Shown here: piece after piece, positions 1-7,818 of the stretch
How the letters are laid out: every line of letters begins with the position of its first letter
How positions within the stretch are numbered: position 1 is the stretch's first letter
NCBI GenBank assembly: GCA_910583765.1
Contig: CAJTYS010000031.1
Coordinates: 1-43,943 of the forward strand
Reading direction: 5' to 3'
From: an uncultured Eubacteriales bacterium
GTDB lineage: Bacteria; Bacillota; Clostridia; Peptostreptococcales; Anaerovoracaceae
Length of the DNA: 43,943 bases
Notes under the pieces: model-generated
Databases searched by the model: none
What the model saw: only the letters and a program-made list of their open reading frames with translations
What the model was told of the DNA's origin: nothing
Position numbers and translations under genes: made by a program

Positions 1-41
1 AATCATAGCTTTGAGAGATTTCTGCATTAGATCTGCAATCC

Positions 42-79
42 AAAAGGAGCCTGGCACGGTTTTGTGACAGGCTCCTTTT
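42..79. terminator. Hairpin terminator downstream of the nitroreductase gene
   Basis: Perfect 12-bp stem (AAAAGGAGCCTG at 42-53 pairing with 68-79) with a 14-nt loop. The stem starts with A and ends with T on either strand, so it could end transcripts from both sides: the minus-strand gene that stops at 135 and an unseen plus-strand gene to the left. Confidence 0.7.
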
Positions 80-134
80 GTCATATAAAATTTAGAAGGA
101 AACAAATTGATCAGGCGACTGAAAAAACGATGCG

Positions 135-860
135 TCACCCTTTATTGGCTGGGAGGAACCTTCCTCCGTTTCCAGCCTCAAAACGACCACCGGCCGCCAG
201 TTCAAAATGAAGCTTGGCGATTCCCAGGTCAACAAGATCGAACTTATAAGTTTCTGGCACTCTGGCTCGGAGGTTTCCAGGTTCATACAAAAAGCACACC
301 TTCTGAGTGTTTCTGGTGGAAGGCGCTTTCTGCACCGCTTTCAGGCCCGCTTTCAGCCAGCTGGGACATTCCCCCACGATTTCTGACAGCTCCTGGATGG
401 ATTTGGTCTTGCGGTGAATGGCCTTGTGGATCATGCGCTCCTTCAGACTTTCTGATTTAGAGACATTTCCCACTGTGATGACGCAGACCAGCTCTTCTCC
501 CTCTGCTGTCCGTATGCCAGAAGCATCAAAGGTGCCGCCGACCCAGCAAGTCCCAAGGCCCAGCACAGTGGCCTCCAGGATCAAAAGTTCGCCATAATAG
601 CCGATCTTCTCCTTTAAGTTAGGATCGTTCTTGGGGCCCTTCATGACAAATAGGGAGCGGACGCCTTTAAACATACCGTAACTCTTGCGAATGCCGGAAA
701 AGGCAAATTCTCCGTTTTCCAAAAAACGAATACCCAAACCAGATCTCACGTTGTACTCTTCGATGCGGCTTTTTAAAAGCGCGATGTGCTTGGGGTCCAT
801 GGAAGAAGGAAGATAGGTTCTCCTGGATTTTCTGGCTTCAATGGCCTGTGTGATATTCAT
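135..860 (-). CDS. Nitroreductase-family protein (TM1586-like)
   Basis: 241-residue protein of the putative TM nitroreductase group, FMN-dependent oxidoreductases that reduce nitro compounds or related acceptors with NAD(P)H in the cytoplasm. The N-terminus has the family start (ITQAIEARKSRRTY, residues 3-16), where the RKSRR stretch contacts FMN phosphate in relatives. The middle holds GYYGELLILEATVLGLGTCWVGG (about 87-109), the helix and glycine turn typical of this fold. The second half repeats the pattern (KAPSTRNTQKVCF, about 178-190), as expected for TM1586-like proteins in which two nitroreductase half-domains are fused. GGAGG precedes the ATG at good spacing. It stands alone, divergent from azlCD. 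Physiological substrate unknown. Confidence 0.8.
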   Translation of the reverse strand: MNITQAIEARKSRRTYLPSSMDPKHIALLKSRIEEYNVRSGLGIRFLENGEFAFSGIRKSYGMFKGVRSLFVMKGPKNDPNLKEKIGYYGELLILEATVLGLGTCWVGGTFDASGIRTAEGEELVCVITVGNVSKSESLKERMIHKAIHRKTKSIQELSEIVGECPSWLKAGLKAVQKAPSTRNTQKVCFLYEPGNLRARVPETYKFDLVDLGIAKLHFELAAGGRFEAGNGGRFLPANKG

Positions 861-912
861 AGACTACCTCCATCATAGAAAACAATAACATAATTTTACT
901 TAAAATTCAAGC

Positions 913-941
913 TTGGGATGTGCCATTTAATGTGATAAAAT
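913..941 (+). promoter_or_regulatory. SigA promoter of azlCD
   Basis: TTGGGA at 913-918 and TAAAAT at 936-941 with a 17-bp spacer. Transcription would begin near 948 and give a leader of about 120 nt before the azlC start at 1070. The leader contains a weak GGGAC/GTCCC hairpin but no riboswitch class I recognise. Confidence 0.55.
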
Positions 942-1069
942 AATAAGGTGCATGATTTGGGGGATTTTGCTGCCTGGGACGCATCTTCGGTGAACGGAGT
1001 CCCTGCGAATCGTGGCGCGTTATGGAAAAAACGGATTTTCAAATAGACTCTGAAAGAGCAGGAGGCATT

Positions 1070-1777
1070 ATGACAAACAAAATCGCAAAAGGCATGAAGG
1101 ACGCCATACCCATCTGCGCCGGTTATCTGGCAGTGGGCTTTACCTTTGGCATGGCGGCAGCGGCACAAGGCATTGGAGCAGGAGGCGCGGCGCTGATATC
1201 CGCGACCAACCTGACGTCAGCCGGACAGTTCGCTGGTCTGACGGTCATTGCCGCTGCCGCCCCTTATTTTGAAATGGCCTTAACACAGCTGGTTATCAAT
1301 CTGCGGTACGCGCTGATGGCCCTGTCCTTATCGCAAAAGCTGGAGCCAGGCACAGGCAGGTTGCAGCGGTGCGTCATTGCCTTTGGCATCACGGATGAAG
1401 CCTTTGCGCTGGTCAGCACCCAGGAAGGGAAAGTGAGCAAATATTACATATATGGAGTCATGTCCGTGTGCATCGCGTCTTGGACAGCCGGCACTTTTTT
1501 CGGCGCAGTGGCCAGTTCCGCGCTGCCGCTTGCTGTGAGCAGCGCATTAGGGATCGCCATTTACGGGATGTTTCTGGCGATTATTATTCCGCCAGCGAAA
1601 AAAGAGAGGTCCATCGCGGCTGTGATCCTCATTGCCATTGTGCTCAGTTCAGCCTTATATTTTTTGCCGGGTCTGAAAGAAATCTCGCCGGGCTTTGCCA
1701 TCATCATCTGCACGGTGCTGGCTTCTGCCGTTGGCGCGGTTATCCATCCGATCAGGGAGGAGGAAGTGAATCCATGA
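1070..1777 (+). CDS. azlC: AzlC-family branched-chain amino acid exporter, large subunit
   Basis: Membrane protein of about 235 residues, mostly hydrophobic, with the AzlC opening: a short basic N-terminus, then GMKDAIPICAGYLAVGFTFGMAA and NLTSAGQFAGL. AzlC and AzlD form a two-component exporter of branched-chain amino acids and analogues in the cytoplasmic membrane. I start at 1070 because AGGAGG (1060-1065) lies 4 nt before that ATG; the in-frame ATG at 1022 has no binding site. The stop codon overlaps the azlD start (ATGA at 1774-1777), so translation is probably coupled. Branched-chain metabolism recurs in this window (ilvA, ilvE), but those genes are far away and not in the same operon. 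Confidence 0.85.
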   Translation: MTNKIAKGMKDAIPICAGYLAVGFTFGMAAAAQGIGAGGAALISATNLTSAGQFAGLTVIAAAAPYFEMALTQLVINLRYALMALSLSQKLEPGTGRLQRCVIAFGITDEAFALVSTQEGKVSKYYIYGVMSVCIASWTAGTFFGAVASSALPLAVSSALGIAIYGMFLAIIIPPAKKERSIAAVILIAIVLSSALYFLPGLKEISPGFAIIICTVLASAVGAVIHPIREEEVNP

Positions 1778-2085
1778 ACTTTTATATCTACGTGACAGTC
1801 ATGGCAGTGGTGACATACCTGATCCGAGTGGTGCCGCTGGTGCTGATGAACAGGGAAATCAAAAATACCTTCATCAAATCATTTTTGTATTACGTGCCCT
1901 ACGCTGCCCTTGCGTCCATGACCTTCCCTGCCATTTTATTTTCCACCACTGAGTTGGCAGCGGCAGTGGCTGGATTGGCAGTGGCGATCTTCATGGCTTT
2001 TCGGGAAAAAGGCTTGCTGTTAGTGGCGCTGGGCGCCTGCGTCACGGTGTTTATCATAGAGCAGGGCATGGCGCTGCTGCTGTGA
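1774..2085 (+). CDS. azlD: AzlD-family branched-chain amino acid exporter, small subunit
   Basis: 103-residue membrane protein with about four hydrophobic segments and the AzlD hallmarks: VVTYLIRVVPLVLM near the N-terminus and FLYYVPYAALASMTFPAIL in the middle. It is the small partner of AzlC in the two-subunit exporter. Its ATG overlaps the azlC stop codon by 4 nt, and a GGAGGAGG binding site lies inside the end of azlC. A longer reading frame extends upstream to 1468, but that part is out-of-frame azlC sequence, so the short form is right. Confidence 0.85.
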   Translation: MNFYIYVTVMAVVTYLIRVVPLVLMNREIKNTFIKSFLYYVPYAALASMTFPAILFSTTELAAAVAGLAVAIFMAFREKGLLLVALGACVTVFIIEQGMALLL

Positions 2086-2187
2086 AAAGGCGCGAACCGC
2101 AGAAATCCAGTGGCACCCCTTACCGGACTCGCTGATCAAAAGGAGGCGTGGAGCTCGCCGGCCAGCGGCTTTTCTGTCATAGAAAAA

Positions 2188-2215
2188 ACGAGTGAATCGG
2201 TTTCGCTTCGCTCGT
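2188..2215. terminator. Bidirectional terminator between azlD and the 84-residue gene
   Basis: Nine-bp stem (2188-2196 with 2207-2215, one G-U pair) and a 10-nt loop. The plus strand follows it with CTTTT. The minus strand follows it with six T, which is the better terminator and would end the minus-strand gene that stops at 2268. Confidence 0.65.
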
Positions 2216-2267
2216 CTTTTCCATTTACTTTATTTACTTATATGACTCATGTTCTTTCAGGAGTCTT

Positions 2268-2522
2268 TTAACCTCTTTTCTTGTGGAAACGCAGGTCAAC
2301 AGGAGAGTCGTTCTTTTCCTGGAGCTCATCGATATCTTCCATCTGTTCGTGGATGTAAGCCAGTACTTCCTCTTCTGTCAGCGGGCATTTGCATTCTTCT
2401 GCGTGAGCCATGATCTTTTCCTTGTAAACCTTGACCAATTCCGCGTCTTTCAGGTAAGATTCCAGACCAGCTCTCGCAGCGTGCGCATATCCATCGCTCA
2501 AAACCATTTTCTTGTCAACCAT
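2268..2522 (-). CDS. Small protein of unknown function behind a Sigma-54 promoter
   Basis: 84-residue soluble, charged protein that I do not recognise. It has no signal peptide or membrane segment. It looks mainly helical, with a middle CKC pair (EECKCPLTEEE), an acidic stretch (EQMEDIDELQEKND) and a basic end (HKKRG). I start at 2522 because GGAGGT lies 7 nt before that ATG; a longer frame to 2537 has no binding site. A near-consensus Sigma-54 promoter (2581-2598) points straight at it, giving a leader of about 50 nt. The divergent neighbour is a Sigma-54 activator, so this gene is probably its direct target. Function can only be guessed: an accessory protein or metabolic regulator of the same pathway. 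Confidence 0.75.
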   Translation of the reverse strand: MVDKKMVLSDGYAHAARAGLESYLKDAELVKVYKEKIMAHAEECKCPLTEEEVLAYIHEQMEDIDELQEKNDSPVDLRFHKKRG

Positions 2523-2580
2523 TGTGATTACCTCCATAAATGTCTTTATTGTTAATTTAATTGCTTTCTGCCTATATATG

Positions 2581-2598
2581 AAGCAAGTTCTGTGCCAA
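2581..2598 (-). promoter_or_regulatory. Sigma-54 (-24/-12) promoter
   Basis: Read on the minus strand this is TTGGCACAGAACTTGCTT. It matches the Sigma-54 consensus TTGGCACN5TTGCW almost base for base, with the invariant GG and GC exactly 12 bp apart (GG at 2596-2595, GC at 2584-2583). Transcription would start near 2571 and run into the gene at 2522. No equally good match was seen elsewhere in the window. Confidence 0.85.
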
Positions 2599-2689
2599 CT
2601 TTGATGGAAATTTTAGCGAACCTGAAAAGCCTTGGAATTTCAAGGAAAATAAAAAAGTTTACAGAAAATACAGCAAATTAGTGCCTAAA

Positions 2690-2740
2690 AAGCGACTCGA
2701 TAATGACTCAAACAGCAAAAAAGTAACTCGAATTCGATTC
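2690..2740. promoter_or_regulatory. Candidate activator-binding region (UAS)
   Basis: A 10-bp palindrome TCGAATTCGA (2728-2737) and a repeated ACTCGA half-site (2695-2700 and 2726-2731) lie 100-140 bp upstream of the Sigma-54 promoter, the usual distance for an enhancer-type site. Another short inverted repeat CCTTG/CAAGG is at 2630-2645. The 302-bp gap 2523-2824 otherwise holds only the divergent control region; the regulator gene's own promoter is not obvious. Confidence 0.35.
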
Positions 2741-2824
2741 AAAAATTCATTGACGCAGGGGAGCTGTTGGAGTATGATAAGACAGTAACAAAAGCCTGCG
2801 AATCAAAGAGCCATAGGAGGCGCC

Positions 2825-4900
2825 ATGAAAGACCGATTCGGGATCAGCAGAGTCATAGAGCCAAAAGGTTCAACGCCCGTGACAGCGTGGAAACTGGACA
2901 ATGGCAGGACAATTTCAGAAAATGAGGCAAGGATTAAAGTCGAGCGGGTCCATATTGAACGGGACAGCTTTCAGCAGATCTGCAGCGAATGCGCTTATGA
3001 CAAAGCAAAAATCATGGCTCGGATCATGGACATTGTGGAGCGTAGGGGCAAGCTGCACAATCCATTCACAAACAGCGGCGGGATGTTTTATGGGATCCTG
3101 GAAGAAATGGGGAGCGAGTTTCAAAAACAGTCTGCTCACAAAGCGGGAGACGCAGTCCTGGTTTGCGCTACTTTAACGGGGATTCCGCTTTATTTGGAAC
3201 GGATCAAGGAGATCGATTATAATTACGGCGACATTATGGTAGAAGGCCATGCCATCGTGTTTCAAGCGTCTCCCATCCATCAGAGGCCCAAAGGACTTTC
3301 CATCAATTACACTTTGGCGGCATTAGACGAGGCTTCCACCTTTGAAACCATCAGCGAGACTGTGGACAAGGGCATGAAGATCATGATCATTGGCAAAGAT
3401 ATCGTCACCACTCTTTTTTATGCGGGAAGCCTAAAGCACGCGTTGGAAAATGACGTGCGGATCCTGGCGGTCATGGACGCGGACCAAGCCAGCCTGGGGG
3501 TTCTTTCCGAGGAAGAGGCGGGGCAGCTGCTGGCGCGCTATGTGGACAAGCTGATCATCACGGACATTGGAAAGCCGCTGGAGGCCTTTGAGCGGATCCA
3601 TGAAGAGGAACAGAGCCTGGTGGACATTACCATCAACACCGAAGACTTGCCTGGTTCAGAGACTCTGACTGTGTTCATGACCGCCTGCGGCGGAAAGATC
3701 TTTTTCACCAGCCTGGAAAATGGCTATAGCACGGCGATCCTCATTGCGGAAGGCATGGCCAAGAAACTGGAGGCCTATTCCCCAGACCAGTATTCGGACA
3801 GTTATTTTGAATACACGGTCAGCAATCTGCGGCGCATGAAGGACGAGCTGGAACAGGTGGATCAGTTTTATGAAAAACTGGGAAACAGCAGGGATCTGAC
3901 GGAAAAGAAAGCCCGCAACCTGCTGTTAAAAAAATCTGAAAAGATCGATGACTTTGTGTTCCAAAGCCCTGCCACCAGAATCGTGATCGATGATGTTCTG
4001 AACATCGCGGGCTACGACTGTAACGTGATCATACAGGGAGAAACAGGGGTGGGAAAAGAAAAGATCCTGGGCCTGCTTCACAAAAACAGCGTGCGCAGCA
4101 GCCAGCCGTGCATAAAGATCAACTGCGCGACCATACAGGAAAATCTGGCGGAATCGGAGTTTTTCGGATATGAGCCAGGAGCTTTCACCGGCGCCCAGGC
4201 TTCTGGGAAAAAGGGCTACTTTGAACTGGCAAACCACGGGATTCTATTTTTAGATGAAATCGGCCAGCTTTCCCTGAACATGCAGTCAAAGCTGCTGCGG
4301 GTCTTACAGGAAAACCAGTTTTTCCGCATTGGCGGGACAAAGCAACTATCAGTGAACGTGAGGGTCATCTGCGCTAACAATATTCCGCTGAAAAGACTGG
4401 TGGACCAAGGAAAATTCCGAGAGGATCTTTATTATAGGCTGAACATCTGTACCATTGACGTGCCGCCGCTACGGGAGCGGCGAGAAGATATTTACGTGCT
4501 GGCTGATGCGTTCCTGGCAGGCTACAATAAAAAGTATGGGCTGGAGAAGGCCTTTTCGCCAGCAGCGTTAGGCAGGCTGTACAAGTATGATTGGCCGGGA
4601 AATGTCAGGGAGCTGGAAAACGCGGTCCACCGCATGGTCATCAGCAGCAGAGGCAATGTGATCGGAGAGGAAGACGCGGACAGCGTGATCAATGAGAAGC
4701 TCTATGATGATGTTGTCTTTGACATGAAAAAGATTTTGAAGGGAAAAGAGCATTTTTCCTTTGGAGAGATCATCGCGGCTCAGGAAAAGCGGCTCATTGA
4801 ATACGCATTGAAAAAGGAAGGCTCCACCCGCAAGGCGGCGGCGTTCCTCAACATGACCCAAGCCCAGCTTTCTCGGAAAAAATTAAAATATGACCTTTGA
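2825..4900 (+). CDS. Sigma-54-dependent activator with a diaminohexanoate-dehydrogenase-like sensor domain
   Basis: 691-residue transcription activator. Residues about 385-620 are the AAA+ domain: Walker A GETGVGKE (405-412), GAFTGA loop that contacts Sigma-54 (452-457), Walker B LFLDEI (474-479). The C-terminus is a Fis-type helix-turn-helix (about 655-691). Residues 1-345 do not resemble PAS, GAF or PrpR sensors. They follow L-erythro-3,5-diaminohexanoate dehydrogenase (Kdd of lysine fermentation) end to end as I remember that family: RVIEPKG (9-15), RGKLHNPFTNSGGM (74-87) and a LAALD segment (164-168). The glycine-rich dinucleotide loop is lost (IGKDIVTTLFYA, 189-200), so it is probably a sensor and not an enzyme. 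A GGAGG site precedes the ATG. HisD and permease genes follow; a Sigma-54 promoter faces away upstream. Confidence 0.85.
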   Translation: MKDRFGISRVIEPKGSTPVTAWKLDNGRTISENEARIKVERVHIERDSFQQICSECAYDKAKIMARIMDIVERRGKLHNPFTNSGGMFYGILEEMGSEFQKQSAHKAGDAVLVCATLTGIPLYLERIKEIDYNYGDIMVEGHAIVFQASPIHQRPKGLSINYTLAALDEASTFETISETVDKGMKIMIIGKDIVTTLFYAGSLKHALENDVRILAVMDADQASLGVLSEEEAGQLLARYVDKLIITDIGKPLEAFERIHEEEQSLVDITINTEDLPGSETLTVFMTACGGKIFFTSLENGYSTAILIAEGMAKKLEAYSPDQYSDSYFEYTVSNLRRMKDELEQVDQFYEKLGNSRDLTEKKARNLLLKKSEKIDDFVFQSPATRIVIDDVLNIAGYDCNVIIQGETGVGKEKILGLLHKNSVRSSQPCIKINCATIQENLAESEFFGYEPGAFTGAQASGKKGYFELANHGILFLDEIGQLSLNMQSKLLRVLQENQFFRIGGTKQLSVNVRVICANNIPLKRLVDQGKFREDLYYRLNICTIDVPPLRERREDIYVLADAFLAGYNKKYGLEKAFSPAALGRLYKYDWPGNVRELENAVHRMVISSRGNVIGEEDADSVINEKLYDDVVFDMKKILKGKEHFSFGEIIAAQEKRLIEYALKKEGSTRKAAAFLNMTQAQLSRKKLKYDL

Positions 4901-4947
4901 AGATATAAAACCCATAGAATAATTGACCTTAAAAGGAGGAACGAGCA

Positions 4948-6225
4948 GTGAAAGCATTAAAAAGCGCGAAGCAGCGGACAGAAGAAGATCGGGCCAGGCT
5001 CCGTCAGGCAGTGGGAGAAATCATTGAAAACGTAGTGAAAAACGGCGATAAAGCCCTGCTGGATTACAACAGCCGCTTTGACCAATGTGAGCGGACCTGC
5101 CTGCGGATTTCCAAAGCAGAGATCCAGGAAGCATACGATCAGGTCGCTGAAAGCGATATCCAGGACATCAAAAAGGCGGCGGCTAATATCCAGGCCTTTG
5201 CCAAAGCGCAGAAAGGAACCATGGCTGAATTAGACGGGGTTTCTCCAAACCCTGGGATCTGTTTGGGGCATCGGGTCATTCCAGTGGATTCCTGCTGCTG
5301 CTATGTGCCGGGTGGCGGATACCCGCTTTATTCCACGGCTCTCATGCTGGGGATTCCCGCCAAGGCAGCAGGGGTCAAGCGGGTCACAGCTTGTTCGCCA
5401 GTGATCAAAGGCACGGACCGGATCCATCCCAAGACTTTGATTGCCATGGACACGGCGGGGATCGATGAGATCTATGCTGTGGGAGGAGCCCAGGCTATCG
5501 CGGCGTTCACCTATGGCACAGAACAGATCAAGCCTGTGAATCTTGTGGTGGGGCCGGGCAACAGTTTTGTCACAGAAGCAAAGCGCCAGTGCTTTGGAAA
5601 GATTGGGATCGATTTTCTGGCAGGGCCAAGCGAGGTGTTGGTCATTGCGGATCAGCAGGCGGATCCAGAGATCATTGCCGCTGATCTCCTGGCCCAATCC
5701 GAACATGATAGGGAAGCCAAAGGACTGGTGGTCACTACGGACGAGGCCCTGGGAACAGCCATCCTGGAGGCAGTGGAAAAGCAGCTGCCGACTTTAGACA
5801 CAGAAGAAATCGCTGCTAGTTCCTGGAAGGATTTTGGAGAGATTCTCATTGCGGAAAGTCTGGAGGAAGCGGTTTCCTATGCCAATGCCTACGCGCCAGA
5901 GCATTTGGAGGTCAATGTGGAGAAAGATAGGATGGATGAAGTGGTAAAAGCCCTGCGCAATTATGGTTCTCTGTTCATTGGCGGCAACACGGCAGAGGTC
6001 TTTGGCGATTATGCTTCCGGGACCAATCATACTCTGCCAACGCTGGGCGCGGCTCGCTATACAGGAGGCGTATGGGTGGGCACGTTCTTGAAAGTCTGCA
6101 CTTACCAAAGCATGACAAAAGATGGCATGCTGGGCATCGCGCCGCTGGTATCCAATTTGGCCAGAGGCGAAGGCTTGATCGGACACGCCAGGGCAGCGGA
6201 GATCAGAATGGAAAAGCAAGAATAG
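4948..6225 (+). CDS. hisD: Histidinol-dehydrogenase-family enzyme
   Basis: 425-residue zinc- and NAD-dependent dehydrogenase of the HisD family, which oxidises an alcohol through an aldehyde to a carboxylate. Zinc ligands by family alignment are present: Q250, H253, D354, H413. So are the catalytic pair E318-H319 (APEHLE) and the VGPGN nucleotide motif (201-205). It begins with GTG after AGGAGG. No other histidine biosynthesis gene is nearby. The genes around it are a Sigma-54 activator (47 nt upstream) and an amino acid permease (30 nt downstream). The loop at 119-130 (YVPGGGYPLYST) and the CCC before it resemble HisD paralogues such as HpsN more than biosynthetic HisD. A catabolic substrate is therefore plausible, and the symbol denotes the family only. 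Confidence 0.8.
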   Translation: MKALKSAKQRTEEDRARLRQAVGEIIENVVKNGDKALLDYNSRFDQCERTCLRISKAEIQEAYDQVAESDIQDIKKAAANIQAFAKAQKGTMAELDGVSPNPGICLGHRVIPVDSCCCYVPGGGYPLYSTALMLGIPAKAAGVKRVTACSPVIKGTDRIHPKTLIAMDTAGIDEIYAVGGAQAIAAFTYGTEQIKPVNLVVGPGNSFVTEAKRQCFGKIGIDFLAGPSEVLVIADQQADPEIIAADLLAQSEHDREAKGLVVTTDEALGTAILEAVEKQLPTLDTEEIAASSWKDFGEILIAESLEEAVSYANAYAPEHLEVNVEKDRMDEVVKALRNYGSLFIGGNTAEVFGDYASGTNHTLPTLGAARYTGGVWVGTFLKVCTYQSMTKDGMLGIAPLVSNLARGEGLIGHARAAEIRMEKQE

Positions 6226-6255
6226 GGTCATGCGACTAATAGGAGGAATGATAAA

Positions 6256-7743
6256 ATGGAAAATGAAAATCATGTTCTAAAACGAACATTTGGAATGCGT
6301 GAAGCAGTCACTATCACAGTAGGGACTGTGGTAGGCGTGGGGCTTTTTACCACAGGAGCCAATGTAGTGGGAATGATGGGATCAGCTGTGATCATCGCTA
6401 CTTTCGTGGCCATGCTCATCAGCATTTATCCTGCGCTGCTGTATGCGGAAATGGGTGCGGCCCTGCCTTATGCAGGCGGTACATATAAATACGCTTCTCT
6501 GGGCATCGGTAAGCCTTTCGGCATGCTGGCTGGCTGGAACTTCATTATTTCACTGGTTTCCGTCACCAGCGGGGAAGCCCTTGCGTTCAGCTTTTATTTC
6601 AAGACTTTTCTCGGAGCCTTGGGCCTCGAAGTCCCTGGAGGGGCAACCAGCGATATTATCATCGCCTGCGTCGCGGTCCTCATCTTTTTGCTGTGCAGCG
6701 TGCGGGGCGTAGAGATCACAGGCCGGCTCCAAAACGGATTCATGTTCTTTTTCTGGGGCGTGGCCATCATCTGGTTCCTGCTGATGATCCCCAATGTAGG
6801 ACTGTCCAATTTCGTGGAGCTTCCCAGCTATGTGGACTTTTCAGCTGGAGGCTTCATTGGTTCCGTGGCATTGATCTGGTGGTGTTTCGCAGGCTTTGAA
6901 ACTTGCTGCGCCATGGGAGAGGAGATCAAATATCCTCACATTAACATCCCGAGAGCGCTGTTTCTGGCGCCGTTCATTGTGTTCGCGGTCAATGCGCTGT
7001 TCCAGTGGTTCCTGGTAGGCATCGTGCCTACTGGAGAATTGGGAGCCATCTCTGTGGCCAGCGCGCCTTATGCAGAGGCTATGACCATTGCGGGGATCCT
7101 GGGGTTCCCATTGATCATGCTGGCAGCTGGCGTTGCCTTTGGCGGGGACTTCTCCACACTGAATTCCAGCATTTCCGTGCCGCCTAGATATCTGTTCACC
7201 ATGGCAAGAGATGGAGCCATGCCAAAGATATTTGCGAAGGTGCATCCAAAATACCAGACGCCGTATGTGGCCATTATCACCTTAGGGATCCTGACGCTGT
7301 TGCTGATCGCTACAGGTTCCATGATCTACATTGCGTCTCTCAGTCTTTTTGCTGACTTGTTCTATTATGTCATTGGCATCATTGCCTGCGGATTCCTGCG
7401 GAGCCGCAAGCCGGATCTGCAGCGTCCGTATAAAGCGCCGCTGATCCAAGTGGGCGTTCCTGTCAGCGCTATCATTTACATCATCATGATGACCCAGCTG
7501 GATCGGGAGGCACTGTTGACAGGAGTCATTTGGTGCGCTGTGGGGTTGGTGATCTTCTTCATCTGCCAGGCAAAATACGGAAAGCAGGGGGATGAGGATC
7601 TAGCTGCGCAGATCATTGCCCACCAAGAGCCGCCTGCAGAGGAAAAGGCGAAGATGGACAGAGAATTTGCCATTTGGAGAGCTATTGTCGCTATTGCGGT
7701 GATCGTGGCGATTCTGATCTATGTGATCCCATTCGTGTTCTAA
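6256..7743 (+). CDS. APC-family amino acid permease
   Basis: 495-residue integral membrane protein with about 12 hydrophobic segments and APC-superfamily marks: TVGTVVGVGLFTTGANV in the first helix, where the broken-helix glycines bind the amino acid backbone, then the conserved YAEMGAALPYAGGTYKYAS stretch (about 55-80) and FAGFETCCAMGEE in the sixth region. These proteins bring amino acids in by ion coupling or exchange. It lies 30 nt after the HisD-like gene with its own AGGAGG and is followed by a strong terminator, so the two genes form an operon, perhaps with the activator in front. The pairing suggests that it imports the substrate or precursor handled by the dehydrogenase. The substrate cannot be read from the sequence. 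Confidence 0.85.
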   Translation: MENENHVLKRTFGMREAVTITVGTVVGVGLFTTGANVVGMMGSAVIIATFVAMLISIYPALLYAEMGAALPYAGGTYKYASLGIGKPFGMLAGWNFIISLVSVTSGEALAFSFYFKTFLGALGLEVPGGATSDIIIACVAVLIFLLCSVRGVEITGRLQNGFMFFFWGVAIIWFLLMIPNVGLSNFVELPSYVDFSAGGFIGSVALIWWCFAGFETCCAMGEEIKYPHINIPRALFLAPFIVFAVNALFQWFLVGIVPTGELGAISVASAPYAEAMTIAGILGFPLIMLAAGVAFGGDFSTLNSSISVPPRYLFTMARDGAMPKIFAKVHPKYQTPYVAIITLGILTLLLIATGSMIYIASLSLFADLFYYVIGIIACGFLRSRKPDLQRPYKAPLIQVGVPVSAIIYIIMMTQLDREALLTGVIWCAVGLVIFFICQAKYGKQGDEDLAAQIIAHQEPPAEEKAKMDREFAIWRAIVAIAVIVAILIYVIPFVF

Positions 7744-7766
7744 TATTCTAATATGGAAAAAGACAG

Positions 7767-7805
7767 GAAAAGAGGGCAGTTCATCATAGAGACTGCCCTC
7801 TTTTC
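7767..7805. terminator. Bidirectional terminator
   Basis: Perfect 14-bp stem (7767-7780 with 7792-7805) and an 11-nt loop, with A-rich left and T-rich right arms. It separates the permease gene from the convergent lipoprotein gene and should stop both. Confidence 0.85.
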
Positions 7806-7818
7806 GTATGGATTTATG

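Noticed and set aside
4901..4947. Sigma-54 promoter directly before hisD
   Set aside because: No GG-N10-GC element in the 47-nt gap or the end of the regulator gene; hisD is more likely read from upstream.
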